Notes: a model not told the origin generated them from the sequence alone. DNA of 64,000 nt from Mongoliibacter ruber (GCF_003003005.1 NZ_PVTR01000010.1:62001-126000); one strand, 5' to 3'; shown: positions 16,344-25,734, counted from the first letter of the stretch. Made by a program: numbers and translations.

Positions 16344-17165
16344 TTATTCATCAATCTCATTTAAATTCACTGCTTCCAATGTAATGAATCCACCCTCTTC
16401 AAGGACAATATCTTCAATCGTCACTGGTAAATAGGGTTCTTTGGGTTCTATCAAAACAGTATAAGTTCCAGAAGGAATGCCCCTTAACTTGAAGAATCCA
16501 TTTTCATCAGTAAATGTAGAATAAGATTCTCCACTACTCTCTGCAGTTACTTTAGGTTCCGCTTCTAATGGAAGTATTGTCCCCTGAAGCGTGGATGCAG
16601 TTTCGGCTATTACTCTCAGGACGGGTTTAAGTATATATTTACCACTATTCCCTGCTTTTACAATAGACCTTCCAGCATCAAAATCAATAAAAAGATCATA
16701 TTCCCTACCAGACTCGAATTCCTTATCTATTTTAAGTTTTAAGCCACTTTGTTGAGCACTAGGAGTCTTCAACTCCAACCTTTCGCCATTTTTAATGATA
16801 TAATTGTCATCTCCCAACAATAACCTTATTTGGGAAAACCTACCTGCAGGCAATTCAATGCTACCCAAATGTGCTTGGTTGTCGCCTACCAAGGAAAGTA
16901 GGTTGATTTTTCTGTCGTTCGATTCGTGGTCAATATTGATCCAGCCTGATTCTCGGTTTTCATCGTTTTCCAAATCCTTAGGCAGAAACCTCACAGCAAG
17001 AACCTCCACCCAGACTTCATCATATTCAGCGGGGGCATCTATCATGTAGACATTCACTTTGGCATTTCCCTCAGTGATGGTATTGTAATTGTCCTGTTGC
17101 TCACAGGAAGTCATTCCGAATAGTGCCAGACTTGCCAGCAGCATGTTGGATAAGTAATTCTTCAT
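16344..17165 (-). CDS. DUF4382 lipoprotein (second paralogue)
   Basis: A 273-aa predicted lipoprotein with lipobox FGMTSC (Cys21). Same layout as its neighbour: VNVYMIDAPAEYDEVWVEVLAV, a middle LPAGRFSQIRLLLGD, YDLFIDFDAGRSIV, KPVLRVIAETASTLQGTI, then a carboxypeptidase-regulatory-like domain (DENGFFKLRGIPSGTYTVLIEP). Function unknown. It has its own terminator. The second domain is clearer here than in the paralogue. Both are anchored to a membrane; the D-A-P-x-x-(F/Y)-D-E-V-W-V-E-V motif is the shared family hallmark. Confidence 0.87.
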   Translation of the reverse strand: MKNYLSNMLLASLALFGMTSCEQQDNYNTITEGNAKVNVYMIDAPAEYDEVWVEVLAVRFLPKDLENDENRESGWINIDHESNDRKINLLSLVGDNQAHLGSIELPAGRFSQIRLLLGDDNYIIKNGERLELKTPSAQQSGLKLKIDKEFESGREYDLFIDFDAGRSIVKAGNSGKYILKPVLRVIAETASTLQGTILPLEAEPKVTAESSGESYSTFTDENGFFKLRGIPSGTYTVLIEPKEPYLPVTIEDIVLEEGGFITLEAVNLNEIDE

Positions 17166-17284
17166 TGTAATAATAGTTTGGTGTTGACGATTACCATAAG
17201 TTCAACATTGATACCAAAAATGAATGTTGATACATTTTCCACCAATTTCTGGGTACAGCTTCAATAGCTTTAGTATTTTTGGGC

Positions 17285-18637
17285 ATGATGAATTGGGAAA
17301 AACTTTTAACCTCAGGCAGATTTGACCTTAGAGATGGGCATTCGGCTATTGAAACTCAAAACAGAAGTGAAATAGAAAGAGATTATGACCGCATCATTTT
17401 CTCTTCTCCTTTTAGAAATCTCCAGGACAAAACCCAAGTTTTCCCGCTACCCGAACATGATTTTGTCCATACCCGTTTGACGCATAGCCTAGAAGTATCG
17501 AGTGTGGGCAGGTCACTTGGTAAAGCTGTGGGAGAATTTTTGCTCAACAAATACCCCGATTTACAAAGCAAAGGGATTTCTTCATCCGACATAGGCGCAA
17601 TTGTAGCTGCAGCGTCTTTGGCCCATGACATCGGCAACCCGCCTTTTGGACATGCGGGTGAGGAGGCTATTTCTGATTTTTTCAAGCATCACCCTTATGG
17701 TTTTGTTTGGCAAACTTATGTCAGCCAACAAGAATGGTCTGATCTATGCAACTTTGAAGGAAATGCCCAGGGCTTTAGGATGCTGGTCTCTAAAGAAAAC
17801 GGACTCAAGCTTACTTACCCAACCTTAGCTGCCTTTACCAAATACCCACGACCCTCTCAAGTCTTTGAAAAGGACCCAAAAAGGCGCAGTCATAAAAAAT
17901 ACGGATTCTTCGTAGACCAAAAAGAGGAGTTTGAAATGCTGTCTGAAAAATTAGGGTTAGAAAAATCAAGCACGGAATGCTTTCTCCGACATCCGCTCGC
18001 CTTTTTGGTGGAAGCCGCTGATGATATCTGTTACAGCATAATAGATCTCGAAGACGGGTGTACCCTCGGCTTGGTGAGCTTTGAAGAAAGTGTCAGCTTG
18101 TTGGGCGAAATATTAGGAGATAAATTTCAACCCGAAAAACTAAACAAATACAACAGCGATGCACAGAAGCTGGCAGTCCTAAGGGCTATGGCTATTGGGC
18201 AGTTGATAGGAGAATCAGTAGCCGCTTTTTGCAAAGAGGAAGAAAATATCCTAAGCGGTGATTTTGACCAGGCATTGACTGATAGTATCCCTGCAGCTTC
18301 TGCATTGCATAAAATTTCGAAACTTTCAGTTCAAAAAATTTACAGATCAAAACCCGTTTTGGAAAAAGAAGCGGCTGGTTTTCAAGTCTTGGAAGGTTTG
18401 TTGGAAGTCTTCTCAAAAGCCTTGAACCACAAATTTTATCAAACGGAGCTGTTTTCTGGAAAAGACAGAAGTATCCTAAGACTTTTACCGGAAGATTTCC
18501 CGATGGAAGGATGGGATTCCTCCACAAATCCCTATCCTTTATTGCGGGAATTGATAGATTTCATCTCAGGCATGACAGACAAATATGCCCTGTCACTATA
18601 TAGAAAAGTAAAGGGGATTGCCTTGCCGGGAGTTTGA
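17285..18637 (+). CDS. dgt: Deoxyguanosinetriphosphate triphosphohydrolase (dNTPase)
   Basis: HD-domain enzyme that splits dNTPs (classically dGTP) into nucleoside and tripolyphosphate, shaping dNTP pools. About 450 aa, a normal Dgt length. HD motifs: His67 in TRLTHSLEV, His114-Asp115 in LAHDIGNPPFGHAGE, and a later EAADDICYSIIDLED. Starts at ATG 17285 or 17288 (MNWEKLL); a TTG at 17279 is less likely. The -7-like TATTTTTG at 17274-17281 again lies right before the start codon. A monocistronic unit between the DUF4382 and DUF1569 genes. Confidence 0.92.
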   Translation: MMNWEKLLTSGRFDLRDGHSAIETQNRSEIERDYDRIIFSSPFRNLQDKTQVFPLPEHDFVHTRLTHSLEVSSVGRSLGKAVGEFLLNKYPDLQSKGISSSDIGAIVAAASLAHDIGNPPFGHAGEEAISDFFKHHPYGFVWQTYVSQQEWSDLCNFEGNAQGFRMLVSKENGLKLTYPTLAAFTKYPRPSQVFEKDPKRRSHKKYGFFVDQKEEFEMLSEKLGLEKSSTECFLRHPLAFLVEAADDICYSIIDLEDGCTLGLVSFEESVSLLGEILGDKFQPEKLNKYNSDAQKLAVLRAMAIGQLIGESVAAFCKEEENILSGDFDQALTDSIPAASALHKISKLSVQKIYRSKPVLEKEAAGFQVLEGLLEVFSKALNHKFYQTELFSGKDRSILRLLPEDFPMEGWDSSTNPYPLLRELIDFISGMTDKYALSLYRKVKGIALPGV

Positions 18638-18779
18638 TAGCAGATTTTCAAATCAAAGGTGAACCGAATTCATTTTTGGCCATCGCCGATTTACCTATCG
18701 GATCATTCAATAGGATTCCACTTTGGCTGTTTGGGTTTGTAAGGTGATTTACATAAGTTTTATTGGGATAAACTCATTC

Positions 18780-19232
18780 CTACAACCCAAACTGCCTCAA
18801 ATGATGATCCACATGTCTCCAGACAAATATGCCCCATTCCCTGTGGTTTAGGGCACCAAAGCGGGGATGGTACCCGGCGAGTTTGTGGTCTAGTCTGGAA
18901 TATTTCCCAATGATATGCACAAACTTTGATTTTTCTTCCTCAAAAAGAGCCACATCTACCTTCCCTTTCATGTCGAATCGCTCTGCCCCACGGGCACCTT
19001 TGGGGAATTCTTTCATCACATGTAAAAATATAATTTTTGCAATCCACTTTTTCCAACCCCCGCTTTTTTCGGCAGGAGGGGCTTTAAGGATGGACTGATG
19101 TGCGAGGTTACAATGAGCTAACATTTCTGTAGCGCTCATTTTACCCCAATTAGCTGTATCCGCGACATTCAGTCGAGAACCTCGTGCTATGACATCCTCT
19201 ACTACTTCAGGGTCTAATATAGACTTACTCAT
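18780..19232 (-). CDS. DUF1569 (DinB-like) protein
   Basis: A 150-aa cytoplasmic protein with DUF1569 hallmarks: WGKMSATEMLAHCNLAHQ (about 29-46) and the C-terminal HPRFGALNHREWGIFVWRHVDHHLRQFG. This four-helix DinB/YfiT-like fold usually carries three histidines for a metal; His40, His137 and His141 are candidates. Biochemical role unknown; related families include thiol S-transferases. Convergent with dgt. Confidence 0.8.
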   Translation of the reverse strand: MSKSILDPEVVEDVIARGSRLNVADTANWGKMSATEMLAHCNLAHQSILKAPPAEKSGGWKKWIAKIIFLHVMKEFPKGARGAERFDMKGKVDVALFEEEKSKFVHIIGKYSRLDHKLAGYHPRFGALNHREWGIFVWRHVDHHLRQFGL

Positions 19233-19256
19233 GGCTATAGATTTACATAAACTTAA

Positions 19257-19448
19257 TCAATTAATTGTCAGCTTAAATGCTTTGGTATCAATTTTCTCTT
19301 TCCCTACCTCTAATCCTCCAAAATATCTTAACTTTGCGCCTGCTTGAAAGAAGGGTAACGTAAAGAAATGAGGCCAAACAGTCTTATATACCCCTATTGG
19401 CAAGTCTATTTCGAAAAAGGTTACTTGATGCATATATGTCTCTGACAT
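19257..19448 (-). pseudogene. Possible remnant of a DUF6503-like protein
   Basis: A 63-codon open frame reading WPHFFTLPFFQAGAKLRYFGG, reminiscent of the W-x-x-FF-x-LPF...Y-x-G pattern of a secreted Bacteroidota family (DUF6503-like, from memory). It is far too short, has no signal peptide, and its start runs into the promoter region of ileS. If real it is a decayed fragment; it may also be a chance ORF. Confidence 0.25.
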
Positions 19449-19479
19449 ACGCTCAGGTATAAAAACACCAAGGAATACT

Positions 19480-22400
19480 GTGAAAAAATATCAGGAGTAC
19501 AAACAAGTAAGTTATCCACAGATAGGAGAAGATATCCTGCAATTTTGGAAGGATAATGACATTTTCAATAAGTCGGTAGGCAACAGGGAAGGCGCCGAAA
19601 CCTTCACTTTTTTTGAAGGCCCTCCTTCTGCCAATGGCACTCCGGGGATTCATCACGTGATGGCCCGGACGCTCAAGGATATTTTCTGCCGATACAAAAC
19701 CCTGAAAGGATTTCAGGTCAAAAGAAAAGGAGGATGGGATACCCACGGTCTTCCTGTAGAGCTTCAGGTTGAAAAAGAACTCGGCATCACCAAAGAGGAT
19801 ATCGGCAAATCAATTACTGTAGAGGAATACAATAAAAAATGCCGTGAAACGGTCATGAGGTTCAAGGATGAATGGGACGACCTGACCGAAAAAATCGGTT
19901 ATTGGGTAGACCTTGATGATCCTTATATCACTTTTGACGCCAAATACATAGAAACATTATGGCACTTGCTTAAAAAACTTTATGACAAGGACCTGATATA
20001 CAAGGGCTACACCATACAGCCTTACTCCCCTGCCGCAGGTACAGGATTGAGCTCCCATGAACTCAATCAGCCCGGATGCTACAGAGATGTCAAAGACACC
20101 TCTATCACTGCTCAGTTTAAGCTCAAAGGTCAGGAAAACACCTTCATCCTCGCTTGGACCACAACGCCTTGGACTTTACCTTCCAACTCAGCACTTGCCA
20201 TCGGAGAAAACCTGGATTATGTCAAGGTCAAAACTTTTAACCCCTACACTTTTGAGCCGATGATAGCCATATTGGCTAAGGCAAGAATTGGGTCCTATTT
20301 CAATCAAAAAGCAAAAGACCTTGCCATTGCTGACTTCAAAGTTGGAGATAAACTCATTCCTTTCGAAATAGTAGAGGAATTCAAAGGAAAGGATATGCTC
20401 GGATGGGAATACGAACAATTATTTCCAATCGATGGCATTTCTCTGCCTCATCCAGCATTTACGGTTGTATCAGGTGATTACGTCACTACAGAAGACGGTA
20501 CAGGTATTGTTCATTTGGCCAAAGCATTTGGTGCTGATGACTTTAGGACATTGGTTCAAAACAATGTACCTGGGGTATTTGTGCAAGATGAGCAAGGGAA
20601 TGACATTCCCGTTGTCGACAAACAAGGCAAGTTTCTACCGGTTGTGGGTGAATACCTTGCCTATAAAATGAAGGAGCATAGCATTCAGGCTCACAAAACT
20701 TTTGGCGCTGATGACTTTTTCGTGAAAAACTATAGCAAGGATGATGAAAATGCGGCTGATTATAAAAACACCGACATTATCATTTCTATTATCCTCAAGA
20801 ATGAAAATAAGGCCTTTAAGGTCGAGAAATACGAACACAGTTATCCGCATTGCTGGCGAACTGATATGCCTATCTTGTATTATCCTTTGGAAAGCTGGTT
20901 TATCAAAACTACCGCTTACAAAGATAGGTTGGTCGCATTGAACAAAACCATCAACTGGAAACCTGAAGCCACCGGCGTTGGCCGTTTTGGTAACTGGCTG
21001 GAAAATCTGGTAGACTGGAACCTGAGCAGGTCCAGGTTTTGGGGTACTCCATTGCCAATTTGGAGAACAGAAGATGGAACAGAAGAAATCTGCATAGGCT
21101 CAGTTGCGCAGCTTCAGGAAGAAATTGAAAAGTCTATTGCAAAGGGATTTTTAGAGAAATCACCTTGGGAAGGAAAAGAAATGGACTTGCACAGACCTTA
21201 TGTGGATGATGTGGTCTTGGTTTCTTCCAAAGGGGAAAAAATGTTCCGTGAACCGGATTTGATAGATGTCTGGTTTGACTCAGGGGCTATGCCTTATGCG
21301 CAATGGCATTATCCTTTTGAAAACGAAGATATATTCAAGGCAAACTATCCGGCAGACTATATTGCAGAAGGAGTAGATCAAACGAGAGGTTGGTTCTTTA
21401 CCTTACATGCCATTGCAGGAATGCTCTTTGATTCAGTGGCATTTAAAAATGTCATTGCCAATGGTCTCGTTTTGGATAAGAACGGCAATAAGATGTCCAA
21501 ACGCCTTGGCAATGCCGTTGACCCATTCAAAACTTTGAAAGAATACGGGCCAGATGCATTGAGGTGGTATATGCTTAGCAATGCCAATCCTTGGGACAAC
21601 CTCAAGTTCAACCTTGAAGGAGTTGCTGATGTTCAGAGAAGGTTCTTCGGTACTTTGCAAAACACCTATAATTTCTTTGCCCTCTATGCCAACCTTGATG
21701 CTTTTGTATATGATGCATCTAAAGCGGTTCCGGTAGCCCAAAGAGCAGAACTGGACCAGTGGATCATTTCTAAGATGCAATCACTCATAGCTGATGTGGA
21801 AGCTGCCATGGATAACTATGATGCAACCAAAGCCACTCGGGCCATCATGAACTTCACCGTGGATCAATTGTCCAATTGGTACGTTCGATTGGCTCGAAAA
21901 AGGTTCTGGAGAGGAGAAATGAATGCTGACAAACAAGCCGCTTACGAAACATTGTATGAGTGCTTGTTCAGCCTCACGCAGTTGATGTCTTCTTTTGCAC
22001 CATTCTATGCAGATTGGTTATTCAGAAGTCTGACCGCCTCTACTGCCAATACCATCGAATCAGTTCACCTGACAGATTGGGTTTCTGCACAAGATTCTTT
22101 GATCAACAAGGACTTGGAAGAAAGTATGGATTTGGCTCAACGTACATCTTCTTTGGTGCATTCATTGAGAAAAAACCCGAAAATCGGTATCAAGGTAAGA
22201 CAACCTCTTCAGCGTATCATGATCCCTGTTTTGCAGGAAAAAACGCGTAGACAACTTGAACATGTAGAAGAGTTGATCAAGTCGGAAGTCAATATCAAGG
22301 AAGTAGAATATATAGATGATGCATCTGGAGTATTGGTCAAGAGCGTGAAACCAAACCTTCCTGTGCTAGGCAAAAAACTTGGCCCAAAAATGAGGTTTGT

Positions 22401-22860
22401 GGTCGCAGCCATCAAAACTTGGGGACAGGAAGAAATAGCTGAAATCGAGCGAAATGGTAAAATCGATGTGGATGCTGATGGAGAAACTGTAGCATTGCTT
22501 CTGGAAGAGGTATTGATCAGTTCAGAGGATATTCCAGGATGGTCTGTTGCCACAGACGAAGGCTTGACGGTAGCTTTGGATATCACCCTCACAGACGAAC
22601 TGAAACAGGAAGGTATTGCAAGAGACCTTGTAAACAGGGTGCAAAACCTGAGAAAAGATATGGGGCTGGAGGTGCAGGATAAAATTAACATTCAAGTAGC
22701 AAAACAAAGCGAGCTCACTGATGCTGCTTTTCAAAACTTTGCCACTTATATCCAAACCGAAACGCAAGCACTCTCGTTGGAACTGAAAGATTCCGTAGAT
22801 GGAGGTGTTGACCTCGATATGGATGATTTTGTAATTTCTGTAAAGGTTGTTAAAGCCTAA
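19480..22860 (+). CDS. ileS: Isoleucyl-tRNA synthetase (IleRS2/eukaryote-like type)
   Basis: Class I synthetase charging tRNA-Ile; cytoplasmic. At 1126 aa it is longer than E. coli-type IleRS. HIGH-like motif GIHH (56-59) inside PPSANGTPGIHHVMAR, KMSK at 671-674, the CP1 editing domain between, and a long C-terminal extension without the zinc-binding cysteines of type 1 enzymes. These are features of the type 2 (eukaryote-like) IleRS, which tends to be insensitive to mupirocin. The start is GTG at 19480; MKKYQEYKQVSYPQIGEDIL fits the family. No T-box-like leader was seen. Confidence 0.95.
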   Translation: MKKYQEYKQVSYPQIGEDILQFWKDNDIFNKSVGNREGAETFTFFEGPPSANGTPGIHHVMARTLKDIFCRYKTLKGFQVKRKGGWDTHGLPVELQVEKELGITKEDIGKSITVEEYNKKCRETVMRFKDEWDDLTEKIGYWVDLDDPYITFDAKYIETLWHLLKKLYDKDLIYKGYTIQPYSPAAGTGLSSHELNQPGCYRDVKDTSITAQFKLKGQENTFILAWTTTPWTLPSNSALAIGENLDYVKVKTFNPYTFEPMIAILAKARIGSYFNQKAKDLAIADFKVGDKLIPFEIVEEFKGKDMLGWEYEQLFPIDGISLPHPAFTVVSGDYVTTEDGTGIVHLAKAFGADDFRTLVQNNVPGVFVQDEQGNDIPVVDKQGKFLPVVGEYLAYKMKEHSIQAHKTFGADDFFVKNYSKDDENAADYKNTDIIISIILKNENKAFKVEKYEHSYPHCWRTDMPILYYPLESWFIKTTAYKDRLVALNKTINWKPEATGVGRFGNWLENLVDWNLSRSRFWGTPLPIWRTEDGTEEICIGSVAQLQEEIEKSIAKGFLEKSPWEGKEMDLHRPYVDDVVLVSSKGEKMFREPDLIDVWFDSGAMPYAQWHYPFENEDIFKANYPADYIAEGVDQTRGWFFTLHAIAGMLFDSVAFKNVIANGLVLDKNGNKMSKRLGNAVDPFKTLKEYGPDALRWYMLSNANPWDNLKFNLEGVADVQRRFFGTLQNTYNFFALYANLDAFVYDASKAVPVAQRAELDQWIISKMQSLIADVEAAMDNYDATKATRAIMNFTVDQLSNWYVRLARKRFWRGEMNADKQAAYETLYECLFSLTQLMSSFAPFYADWLFRSLTASTANTIESVHLTDWVSAQDSLINKDLEESMDLAQRTSSLVHSLRKNPKIGIKVRQPLQRIMIPVLQEKTRRQLEHVEELIKSEVNIKEVEYIDDASGVLVKSVKPNLPVLGKKLGPKMRFVVAAIKTWGQEEIAEIERNGKIDVDADGETVALLLEEVLISSEDIPGWSVATDEGLTVALDITLTDELKQEGIARDLVNRVQNLRKDMGLEVQDKINIQVAKQSELTDAAFQNFATYIQTETQALSLELKDSVDGGVDLDMDDFVISVKVVKA

Positions 22861-22872
22861 TAAAATAAAACG

Positions 22873-22914
22873 GCCGCAGATTGGGGAATAGCTAAAAAAT
22901 CCTTAATCTGTGGC
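22873..22914 (+). terminator. Intercistronic hairpin between ileS and lspA
   Basis: Ten-bp stem GCCGCAGATT/AATCTGTGGC (one G-U), large loop, followed by TTTG. The U-tract is short, so it may be a leaky terminator or an mRNA-processing hairpin. Confidence 0.45.
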
Positions 22915-22929
22915 TTTGAATTGATATAC

Positions 22930-23592
22930 ATGAAATATTTCAAATATTTTGCGATTGCCCTATTGGTCATTTTGGTTGATCAGGCAGTAAAACTGGTGGT
23001 TCACTATCAAATGGACTTCGGCACTCCTGGGCAAATCAAAGTCTTCGGAGATTGGTTTAAGTTACATTACACTACCAATCCCGGGATGGCATTTGGGATG
23101 CAACTTGGATCAGAATATGGCAAATTGATCCTGACCACATTTAGGTTGGTCGCCATGTTTGGCATAGGCTATTACCTCTTTTACATCATCAAGAAGAACA
23201 TGCATACAGCTTACCTTGTATGCATTTCCATGATTTTAGGAGGGGCAATAGGCAATTTGATCGACAGTATTTTCTACGGAGCGTGGTTAAATAACGCCCC
23301 ATACAATGCGCCTACTCCTTGGTTTCATGGTCAGGTGATTGACATGTTTTATATCGATATCTGGGAAGGTTACTTACCGGAGTGGATCCCGATTTTTGGA
23401 GGCAGTTATACCGCATTATGGCCGATTTTCAATATTGCAGACGCAGCCATATTTGTTGGAGTGGGCATTATTCTAATTTTCCAAAGCAGGTTTTTCAATG
23501 AAGAAACAAAGCAGGCAGAGGAAGAAGACGAGATCCAAAGACAATTTATTGAAGAGGAAGAAAAAACCCCTTCTTCTGAAAATCCATCATAA
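22930..23592 (+). CDS. lspA: Lipoprotein signal peptidase II
   Basis: Aspartyl membrane peptidase that removes signal peptides from diacylglyceryl-prolipoproteins. 220 aa with four TMs. Catalytic aspartates are in GNLIDSIFYG (Asp112) and FNIADAAIFVG (Asp171); also DQAVK (17-21) and TTNPGMAFGM. The stretch between the catalytic residues (about 113-170) is longer than in E. coli and contains a hydrophilic insertion, and an acidic tail follows TM4; both are common in Bacteroidota. ATG 22930 is preferred over TTG 22921. The many lipoproteins in this window are its substrates. Confidence 0.94.
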   Translation: MKYFKYFAIALLVILVDQAVKLVVHYQMDFGTPGQIKVFGDWFKLHYTTNPGMAFGMQLGSEYGKLILTTFRLVAMFGIGYYLFYIIKKNMHTAYLVCISMILGGAIGNLIDSIFYGAWLNNAPYNAPTPWFHGQVIDMFYIDIWEGYLPEWIPIFGGSYTALWPIFNIADAAIFVGVGIILIFQSRFFNEETKQAEEEDEIQRQFIEEEEKTPSSENPS

Positions 23593-23603
23593 AGGGCTTA
23601 GAC

Positions 23604-23632
23604 TGAATCGAATTAGGATTCAACTATTTTTT
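23604..23632 (+). terminator. Weak terminator after lspA
   Basis: TGAATC/GATTCA stem with a 7-nt loop followed closely by TATTTTTT. The short stem makes it modest. Confidence 0.4.
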
Positions 23633-23658
23633 GTAGATTTATTGTAAATACCATTTCT

Positions 23659-23881
23659 ATGAAACAGGCTAATTTCATAATCGTCGCTATGGTTTTATTT
23701 GACACTGCTGCCACTAAAACTCATCCTGGACCAGCTTTTAACACTTCCAATGCTTGAATTTGAAGGACGTCTTTTACATAATTTGGAAACAGCCAAGGTT
23801 TACCAATTGGACAACAATAAGCTGTATTTATACACAGATTCAGAGAGCCATAGGATGGTCTTTTTGACTTTGGAAGATTAG
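23659..23881 (+). pseudogene. Possible decayed small secreted META-like protein
   Basis: An ATG at 23659 opens MKQANFIIVAMVLF, a signal-like start, but stops at 23757. An overlapping frame (23699-23881) then reads ...AKVYQLDNNKLYLYTDSESHRMVFLTLED, which looks like the last strands of a META/HslJ-type domain. One frame change would join a signal to the domain end, but the middle of a normal domain is absent, so an internal deletion plus frameshift is likely. Its last 4 bp overlap the convergent ion channel gene. Confidence 0.35.
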
Positions 23882-24696
23882 AATTTCTCCCCACAATAAT
23901 TACAATAAATTGCGTCCAGATTCTGGTTGCCACTGTCACAGGATTTACACATTTTTTTCTTCTTCTTAATTTTAATACTTCTTGAATTGGCCATGGTCAA
24001 TTCTGAAGTCACAATTCCCGTAGGTACAGCTATAATGGCATACCCCAAGAGCATGATGACAGAAGCCAAAAATTTGCCATAAGGTGTAATCGGTGAAATA
24101 TCACCATAACCTACCGTCGTCAGTGTTACAATGGCCCAATACATGGACATCCCAATACTGGTAAAACCACCTTCTGGACCCTCTACAACAAACATTATAG
24201 TTCCAGCGATCAAAACAATAGTCAATACCGTGCCAATAAATAGCTGTATTTTTTGTCGACTTGCCAATAGGGCTGATTTGAGGACTTCTGCTTCTTTCAA
24301 AAACCTGCCTAATTTCAAAATCCGGACTACCCTAAGCAATCTCAAAGCCCTGACCACCACCAAAAACTGAGTCCCTACAAATATCAAACTCAGATAAGTA
24401 GGTATTATTGCCAACAAGTCAACTAGTCCATAAAAACTAAAAATATAGCCCCATTTTTTGTTGCTCAGCCATATCCTAACAGCATATTCAATAGTAAACA
24501 ATCCCGTAAAGATCCATTCAATAGCCAAAAATTCCTGATGATATTTGCTGTAAAAACTAGGTTCAGAATCTAAAATAACCACTAACAGACTGCCCAAAAT
24601 CAGGACCAGGATAAGCAGGTCAAAGTTTTTAGAAGCCTTGTCATCATGTTCGAAAACAATATGGGCCAATCTGGATTTGGAAGGGAGTAGCGGCAT
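23878..24696 (-). CDS. Voltage-gated-type potassium channel with C-terminal zinc ribbon
   Basis: A 272-aa six-TM channel. S1-S3 fall at about 25-105; S4 (about 112-131) has arginines at regular three-residue spacing (R116, R119, R122, R125); the pore helix and selectivity filter TTVGYGD lie at 193-199; S6 is about 205-232. After S6 comes a basic KIKKKKK segment and a four-cysteine zinc ribbon, CKSC...CNYC (250, 253, 265, 268). The K+ selectivity filter is canonical. The ribbon replaces the usual tetramerisation or RCK domain and could serve assembly or metal sensing; that is inference. Start ATG 24696. Confidence 0.88.
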   Translation of the reverse strand: MPLLPSKSRLAHIVFEHDDKASKNFDLLILVLILGSLLVVILDSEPSFYSKYHQEFLAIEWIFTGLFTIEYAVRIWLSNKKWGYIFSFYGLVDLLAIIPTYLSLIFVGTQFLVVVRALRLLRVVRILKLGRFLKEAEVLKSALLASRQKIQLFIGTVLTIVLIAGTIMFVVEGPEGGFTSIGMSMYWAIVTLTTVGYGDISPITPYGKFLASVIMLLGYAIIAVPTGIVTSELTMANSRSIKIKKKKKMCKSCDSGNQNLDAIYCNYCGEKF

Positions 24697-24849
24697 ATTT
24701 CAAATTGGTTTATTTTTCAAATTACAATTTTTGATAAGCTATCCCAAAAGTCTCTTATATATCAACAAACTAAGCCTGGGTAATATCAATCTTATTTGGC
24801 CTAGAGTGTTACAATAAATTGAAAATGTCAGCTCTTTTGTTTTTAACAA

Positions 24850-25497
24850 TCAATCTTCCCCTTCCTCAAGCGGCCATTCGTTCCATATATAATCCAGGTC
24901 TTCATTGATCTCTTCAATATCAACAGCATCAAAATCCCATTTATCCCGAGCTTTCATTCCAAGCCATTCTCTCATTTCCTTGGATTGGGGATTTTTTTTA
25001 TTATTGATGACTTCTGTAAATTCCGCAAAACCCCATGGGCCACCGATATCCTCGGGAGGACAGGCACCCATGGCCTCCGTACACAGTGGGTTAGCTTTAT
25101 AGTTGGCCATATCCTTCTTAGTCACTTTTTGGATGCTGATCTTATGCCACCAGTCATCTCCGAAGTCATACCAATACCAAAATGATTTGCCGTCTGTGTG
25201 GGTTAAAAATTCCTCAAGGCTCAATTCCTCGGCTTCAAAAGATTCAGAACTAAAACCTCCAAACATATCATTATCTTCTGCTCCATGTTCCACACTGATG
25301 CTTGCATTGAACTTTTTATCATTAAACTGGAATAAATGACAGTTTTCCCAGCCCATGGCTACCTGAATGACCTGATGCAGTTGCAGCATATTGATGCTTG
25401 AAGGCACCAACACCTTTCTGTAGATGCTGAAAGGCATGTTTTCCAAGGTGATTTTCAGCTTGATCGGTTCGGGTATCAGGGGTATGATTTTAGTCAT
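24850..25497 (-). CDS. Plasmid pRiA4b ORF-3 family protein
   Basis: A 215-aa cytoplasmic protein of the PRiA4_ORF3 (IS1096 TnpR-like) fold: LKITLENMPFSIYRKVLVPSS near the start, LHQVIQVAMGWENCHLFQF (about 40-58), WYWYDFGDDWWHKI (about 104-117) and CPPEDIGGPWGFAEF (about 146-160). The family occurs on plasmids and near mobile elements but also as lone chromosomal genes; its function is not established. The start at 25497 (MTKIIPLIPEP) is preferred over the Met seven codons upstream. No transposase accompanies it here. Confidence 0.88.
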   Translation of the reverse strand: MTKIIPLIPEPIKLKITLENMPFSIYRKVLVPSSINMLQLHQVIQVAMGWENCHLFQFNDKKFNASISVEHGAEDNDMFGGFSSESFEAEELSLEEFLTHTDGKSFWYWYDFGDDWWHKISIQKVTKKDMANYKANPLCTEAMGACPPEDIGGPWGFAEFTEVINNKKNPQSKEMREWLGMKARDKWDFDAVDIEEINEDLDYIWNEWPLEEGED

Positions 25498-25734
25498 TTC
25501 TTTTATGGTTCTCAACAAAAATGATTATCAAATACAATTTAGTCAAGTCTTTATGAATCTTCAAACCATCTACAAATATTCCCTTCTCTTAACAAGGCCA
25601 TTGCATCTGACATTTATGTTAAACAAAAAAAACGAAACTTAATCCTGAAGGTGGATAAGTTTCGTTTTCGGTAAGTATGTAATAACTGATTCCAATTATG
25701 ATCTACATGCACTCATCTTTTTAAAATAGGTTCA

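Noticed and set aside
24850-25497. pRiA4b ORF-3 gene as evidence of a mobile element
   Set aside because: No transposase, integrase or terminal repeats nearby and base composition matches its neighbours.
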